Assembly: GCA_022113835.1 (NCBI GenBank)
Contig: JAILWY010000004.1
Coordinates: 8,311,501-8,375,500 of the forward strand
DNA: 64,000 nt
From: Atopsyche davidsoni
Lineage: Eukaryota; Arthropoda; Insecta; Trichoptera; Hydrobiosidae
Direction of reading: 5' to 3'
A program made the position numbers and the translations under genes. The notes under the pieces are model-generated. The model saw only the letters and a list, made by a program, of their open reading frames with translations, was not told the origin of the DNA and ran no database searches. Below, in pieces: positions 59,266 to 64,000 of this stretch. Numbering within the stretch: the stretch's first letter is position 1; every line of letters starts with the position of its first letter.

Positions 59266-59480
59266 AGAGAATCCGCAACCCAACACCTCCATTCATCTTG
59301 GGAGAATATCAATTCTGGGGCGCTTTCGCGGAGACTCCCTGCCGTTGGGCCCTAAATTAAGACAATGGCTTTTTTATCAGCTGCAGGGGGCTCCGGGGGT
59401 TGCCCTCATTGTTGGTCTTAGATAATACAATCAGGTGGGCAAGGAGTGACAGTGGAATGGTCTTTTAATAACCCGGTTTG
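59266..59480. promoter_or_regulatory. island with Sox, E-box and TEAD-like words
   Basis: ACAATGG (59362-59368), CAGCTG (59379-59384), CATTGTT (59407-59413), ACAAT (59427-59431), CAGGTG (59432-59437) and GGAATG (59454-59459) fall within 100 bp, embedded in GC-rich DNA. No frame is apparent. It is one of the best enhancer candidates by motif density. Confidence 0.4.
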
Positions 59481-59689
59481 TCCTAAGCGATGTTTTTGTA
59501 ATCTGCGTCAGTTTAAGCTGCTTGAGTTACTTTAGGGCAGAGACATTTCTAGACTTTACTACAAATGATTTTTCTATTGTACTTTTTTGTACTGATATGT
59601 GTTTGTAGTAAAAAAAAAAGTAATATTGTATATTGTTATAAACCAATAAAAGACAAGTGAATTCGTTGCAGTAACAATTTCCGGAAATA

Positions 59690-59785
59690 AAAATCCGTAA
59701 AGTAGCCGCGACCTGACGGAGGCTCTCCAGAGGTTTATATTCTGGGTCAAGTAGTTTGGGGTTCCCCCGACCAAAGTTTTAAAAC
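59690..59785. promoter_or_regulatory. short GC-richer islet
   Basis: GCCGCGACCTGACGGAGGC at 59704-59722 and GGTTCCCCCGACC near 59760. The minus frame across it (66 codons) has no ATG-led support. Confidence 0.2.
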
Positions 59786-60445
59786 AGAAGTGCTTTACTT
59801 TTCATCCACAAACTAACTATACGGTGTTGTTTATTTTTAGGAGTTACAATTAATTATTTCGAAATTAAAAATATGTTTACATTGCGAGCGAAATCGGCGA
59901 GTGTTTAAAAAAGGCAGGAATTCATATCGAGCATTTTGTTTTTCGCGACTCATAAAGTTTTATTTCAAAATGAGTATTTTATTTCAAAATTAACGCTTCC
60001 CTTGCACCGGCTTTTGATGTCTACTTTGAAATACGAAAACATAATAAATTGAAATTAACCGAATAACAGAAACAAGAACAAAGCAAAAATGCGACGCCAT
60101 ATCACACAAGAGTCCTTGTCGTACAGTATGATTAGCGAGGAAAATAATATAATATTGAATTATTCTATCTTATATTTCTCATTGTAATTAAGGGATTAAA
60201 TACTCTACCCGTGATTTAGCTTATTATATACATACACACACACACACATATATATATATATATTTACACCAACATTTGTAATTTTTTTGCAAAGTATAAC
60301 ATACAATTATACATTGTCGTTAAATACTCATAAGAATTACAACAGTCAAAAGTTATCACATTTGAAAACATTGCGTATCCATTTAATTATTTTTCATCTT
60401 TTATTATTTATCGTTCATCACTACGGCTCGTGTACATAGAATGAG
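59786..60445. other. AT-rich stretch with (CA)n(TA)n microsatellite at 60231-60264
   Basis: The microsatellite has about eight CA and eight TA units. Otherwise nothing identified. Confidence 0.6.
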
Positions 60446-60449
60446 TCGT

Positions 60450-60580
60450 TGTAATCCAGTTTGATTGATATATATTTTAGCGGGCGTTCGCGTTGGTATT
60501 CATACGTCCCCGTAGTTAATCATGCTCAGGCGCACATTTGTTGCGTGAAAACGCGACTTTTTGTGCGCTCCGGTCTGTTT
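60450..60580. promoter_or_regulatory. GC-richer islet
   Basis: GCGGGCGTTCGCG (60481) to TGTGCGCTCCGGTC near 60570, around GTAGTTAATCATGC. No frame is apparent. Confidence 0.25.
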
Positions 60581-61150
60581 TTACATAATTAAATAGACAC
60601 GAAATTGCTTTTACCATTTTAAATGACATCAAACAGAGCTTAACTTCACACATTATATGTTTCTATGTTTTTAATAATAGTGGAATCAGTAACTTTTACA
60701 ACTATAATCACGATTGGATGGACTTTTAATAGCACTTTATCGATAATGTGTTTTAAAGTTTTCAACGTTACAATTACATTAACCTCGCAGTTATAATATT
60801 CTAATAAAATATTTAGATGAAATGGCTAAATACGCAAAATATGTATTGAATTTACATATATAACAATAAATCAATCCTATTTTACATTAATTCTTATTTT
60901 ATTTACAAGGTGCAGTATTTTAATACATTCTAAATCATACCAACAATAATTATTTGATAGAAAAATAAAAATAAAAATCTTTGGTTTATATCATAATAAT
61001 GCAATCCTGTCCTACGTGGTGGACGTAAAAACATAATGCTGAGGTCATTGAACTAAAAAGGTATCTATTTGTTTAAATATAATATTTTTTGACTTACACT
61101 ATTTACAGACGTATACAATCAATAATAAAACTTGAGGTTTAATTTTAAGA
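60581..61150. other. AT-rich non-coding stretch
   Basis: Nothing identified. Confidence 0.5.
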
Positions 61151-61184
61151 TATCTAATGATATTTTGATATTTTATTATTTCAG

Positions 61185-61211
61185 GATCCCACACAGATCG
61201 CAGAGTCGTTG
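61185..61211 (+). CDS. candidate 27-nt microexon
   Basis: A CTAAT branch-point word (61154-61158), a T-rich tract and TTTCAG give an excellent acceptor at 61184. After 27 nt comes TTG|GTGAGT, a perfect donor. The exon is a multiple of three and open in all phases (phase 0 gives DPTQIAESL). The flank to about 61360 is unusually GC-rich, as seen around conserved microexons. The strand is opposite to the frame at 61221-61340, so at most one of the two explanations for this GC-rich block may hold. Confidence 0.35.
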
Positions 61212-61220
61212 GTGAGTTCT

Positions 61221-61340
61221 TCATGCGGCTATTACAATAGCTTGCGTCCCCTTTGGAGGTTTGTAGAGCAAGGCCTGAACACTGAAGGGTACAAGGATAA
61301 GGGTATACGCAACGAAGGGTTTGAACTTAAGAGGGTGCAT
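61221..61340 (-). CDS. candidate secreted micropeptide or signal-peptide exon, 39 codons
   Basis: From ATG 61340 (G at -3) the minus strand encodes a short basic start (MHPLKFK), a hydrophobic core (PFVAYTLILVPFSVQA) and then LLYKPPKGTQAIVIAA before a TGA. This is a classic signal-peptide layout with likely cleavage after VQA. Third positions are about 54 % GC, far above the background, which favours real coding. It may be a complete micropeptide or a first exon that leaves at a weak donor ATT|GTAATA (phase 0, about 61225). The Y-x-P-P-x-G-T pattern loosely recalls the start of insect DM4/12 proteins, but that is a weak likeness. Confidence 0.3.
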   Translation of the reverse strand: MHPLKFKPFVAYTLILVPFSVQALLYKPPKGTQAIVIAA

Positions 61341-61360
61341 CACAGCAACCGATCGGCTTA

Positions 61361-62585
61361 GTTTTACTGAAACTTGCCATAGAGGTGTTATTAGTGTAAT
61401 GGCGGAATTTATCAAAGTTTATAAACGATTGATTTTAATACTTTTCTTTCACGCTTATTATATTTTTGAAATTAGTATTTCAAATATTATAAAATTGTTT
61501 GATTTTACAATCTTTCATCGTTGTGATATTTTTAGTTAAAAGAATCTTGTTACATCATTTTCAGTTTTCATTATTATTAAAAAAGTAAGCTATTTTGAAA
61601 ATGTCGCATTTTAATTATAAAAATATTCCATTAAAATAGATTTCATCTCTATTTTCTTTTAATATAAAGTTTGATGCTTGTATTACTAAATTTCAAAAGT
61701 ATTTAAATGCAACCGTAAATCGAACCAACGTATTGTTAAAATCGAAAATTATTAGCGAATATTACGATTTCACATTAAGGAGGTTTGCGAATTCTCAAAC
61801 CAATAATTGATCATACTCAAGAACGGCAAATGTGAGTCAGGGAAAGAATTGGGTTGGAAAATATGCAATATATTGAGAACTAGAAAAATCGCACATATAT
61901 TAAGAACGAAAATTCACCTAACAAGAACCTATGTCTCATGACAGGGAGCAAAGTACAGGCTTTATTGATATTCGCTAGTTAGAGAGTGTTTCATTGTGTC
62001 GCACAATTCAATGTCACCGTTGTAACATTTGTACTCGATATGTTAAGAATATGAAATGTGTACATATATTTTATATGAATATATCGCTTATTGTACGAAA
62101 TAAGATATGAAACTAACAACTCTGTGCTGTAATCAGGAATTATGAGTCTAGTTTGCAAAGTAAAATTTATTAGTTTTGTAGAATTAGCACCCGACGCTTC
62201 TACGCTGCAGACAGTACACAACCATATCTAACGAAAACTTTTGACTACAACAAATTCAGATTATAATTACGTAAATACGTCTTTTTAAAAATATATATTA
62301 TTGCAAATATTTGTAAGACCTTGTAGTTAATTATTTTTTTATATATTTCATACAAAAATAAGGCAACCGAAAAGTTGGGCATTATAAGTTTTTACGAAGA
62401 GAATTAATTTTCGCTAGCAATTCCGAATTACTGTCAACAATAATAAGCAAAAGAGTATGGTTTGGAAGAATGAAAACCGACCGCTTTTAAGTACTTGGCG
62501 AGGTTTGAAAAATAACAATATTAAAAAAATATTTTTTAATAAAGCTTTAATTGAATGCAAAGTACCAACGAATGTACATAAATAA
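61361..62585. other. AT-rich stretch
   Basis: A loose direct repeat of ATATATTRAGAAC lies near 61868 and 61897. The 76-codon minus frame at 61991-62221 is of background composition. Confidence 0.5.
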
Positions 62586-62589
62586 AAAG

Positions 62590-62905
62590 TAAGGGTTTCG
62601 TTTGCTGCACAGTGCGGTTGTATTTATGGATATTTATTCAAATTTCAAACATCAAATATCCATGCTTAGATTGGCAGCGCACATTGTAGGTACGCTTTAT
62701 GGATATTTAGGCGTCCCCACTGGGAAATAGGCTGTACAAATTTGCATCGGATAATCTGCATTATACATGGGATTTGCATTGATCTCCGTTGGATTATCCT
62801 AATCCGGACAGTCAGCATCGAATATTTTTATCCGTGTAGCTGTAGCAGTCCCGCGCGGTGGGGGTTGGGGTGTACTGAAAGCATCCCAAAGGTACTCATA
62901 AGTGA
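62590..62905. promoter_or_regulatory. dense motif array, enhancer candidate
   Basis: Two perfect POU octamer words ATTTGCAT lie at 62740-62747 and 62772-62779. GGATTA (62791-62796) and TAATCC (62800-62805) are an inverted K50-homeodomain pair (Bicoid/Otx type) three bases apart. TTTATGGATATTTA occurs at 62623-62636 and 62696-62709, and its core is seen inverted in AAATATCCATG near 62654. A CpG-rich block follows at 62845-62870. This ordered repetition of words is the strongest regulatory signature in the window. No coding frame is apparent. Confidence 0.5.
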
Positions 62906-63590
62906 TTGTTTGTTTTCATATATTTGTTAACACTAACGCCAAGCACTCGAGTTTGATTACTGGTATTCACATTAAGCGTGTGTTTCGTTTGTATAGATGT
63001 AATTTACAACAAACCAAATATTGAATTCATAATTCTATTTGAGACAAATAAATTAGTACTGTCTCATTATTTTCTAAAGCCTAAACTATTTAACAATACA
63101 AATAATATAGGTTAACATAAGTAAAAAACCTTCGGCGTCAAACAAGGAGCTAATCTAACTAAGCTAACCTTTAGAAATCCGTATAGTTTGTATTTTATAA
63201 TATAAAAAAAACATCTATGGAATATTATTATGATTTCAATTGACACAAACGACAACTAAGTTTATTGGAATTATAATACAAAACGACTGAAACTTGAGCA
63301 CATTTTCTATACATTAACATAGACGAATAACATCTGAATTATTCAGCAGATCTTCGTCACATCACGAACAGATCTCACTTTGAATATCTTTCAACGCCAA
63401 CTTGCAGTTAAAAGATTTTTTTATTGAATCTAGTTGAGTGCTAAATGTAGACGAGACTTTTCCTTCCGTATGCCTCTATAACTACATGCTTCCATAAAAT
63501 GTAATAGTTTTGTTATTAAAAAATATAAAATAATTAACTACGAATGTAAACGTGTCATAAGGACACACTATTATAATTTGTAAGCACTGA
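62906..63590. other. AT-rich non-coding stretch
   Basis: Nothing identified. Confidence 0.5.
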
Positions 63591-63685
63591 ACACAGAAAA
63601 AGTTATTCCAGCGTAGTCCCTAATTGCCACCATAAACAATGTGAGTGCCAGCGCACTTTCCGCAGCTTTTTTTCAGAGGGCTGTT
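63591..63685. promoter_or_regulatory. small GC-richer islet
   Basis: CCAGCGTAGTCCC (63609) to GCAGCTTTTTTTCAG near 63675, with an ACAATG Sox-type word near 63637. Confidence 0.2.
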
Positions 63686-63829
63686 TTGTAAGCTTCTTAT
63701 TTGTAAGTCGGATTACTTGCTATAGAAAAGGTTCAAGTTGGGAAAAATTATTTCTTGGAAATTACAAAAGATACTTGGTAATTTACTTTCAAGAACAATT
63801 TAATAATTAGCATAATTTTTTTTAAAATA

Positions 63830-64000
63830 CATCCATTGGCACCCACTTCCCATATGAACTGGAAAACCTTCGTTAAAGATAAAGTCGAGTGCCGGATTGG
63901 ATCGGCAGTTGGGGTAACAAATACAATATAAAAGCATATATACCTATTCCTCGATTTACACTGAAGATAGGTTTCTTAGAAAGCCTTCTAAATCAAAAAC
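63830..64000. other. window end, possible third tRNA-like remnant
   Basis: GGATTGGATCGGCAGTTGGG (63895) loosely resembles the GAATTGGATCGGTCAGGTTG part of the 24188 copy. There is no A tail and no B box, so the link is weak. Confidence 0.15.

Noticed and set aside
1..64000. rRNA genes, intact tRNA genes, CRISPR arrays, bacterial-type operons
   Set aside because: None were seen on either strand. The tRNA-like pieces noted are all degenerate.

Overview
This window reads as a stretch of insect nuclear genome, most likely from a moth or butterfly. It is very AT-rich, with long pure (TA)n microsatellites and many short GTAGGTA/TACCTAC and ACTCGTA words that are common in lepidopteran DNA. It holds fossils of eukaryotic transposons (a Helitron, a hAT-type MITE, tRNA-like retrosequences) and no bacterial-style operons. 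The species and locus cannot be named from the sequence alone. No complete multi-exon gene is visible, and almost every open frame over 60 codons here is what chance gives in AT-rich or GC-rich non-coding DNA.

Layout: about 45 islands of higher GC content, each 100-350 bp, sit every 1-2 kb in a background of roughly 25-30 % GC. The islands are rich in words resembling transcription-factor sites (Sox, POU octamer, K50 and Antp-type homeodomain, NK2, TCF, E-box, nuclear-receptor half sites) and have no consistent reading frame. This pattern fits conserved regulatory elements in a gene desert or in very large introns of a developmental gene. That is inference, because conservation cannot be tested here. 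The best motif arrays are at 27141-27180 (three Sox-core words), 42864-42876 (inverted NK2 half sites), 59361-59460 and 62620-62810 (two octamers, an inverted K50 pair and three copies of a 10-bp word).

Mobile DNA: 22579-22836 (minus) is a broken piece of a Helitron replication protein. 30271-30855 is a 585-bp non-autonomous hAT-type element with a perfect 8-bp target duplication. 35104-35194 is a tRNA-like retrosequence with a poly(A) tail and a diverged relative at 24188-24259. Right behind its tail, at 35197-35352, lies a 156-bp hairpin with arms of about 51 bp that are nearly identical. Five long (TA)n tracts and a GGGGCC/GGGGAC minisatellite (27988-28078) are the main simple repeats.

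Possible coding pieces, all unproven: a 61-codon ATG frame at 53257-53442; a 39-codon minus-strand frame at 61221-61340 with a signal-peptide-like start; a 54-nt minus-strand exon candidate at 58110-58163 with excellent splice sites and a single open frame; and plus-strand microexon candidates at 61185-61211 (27 nt), 44892-44911 (20 nt) and 29-60 (32 nt). The two minus-strand pieces could belong to one gene, since both allow phase 0, but the donor needed for that is weak. Chance alone could produce one or two such splice-site pairs in 64 kb.
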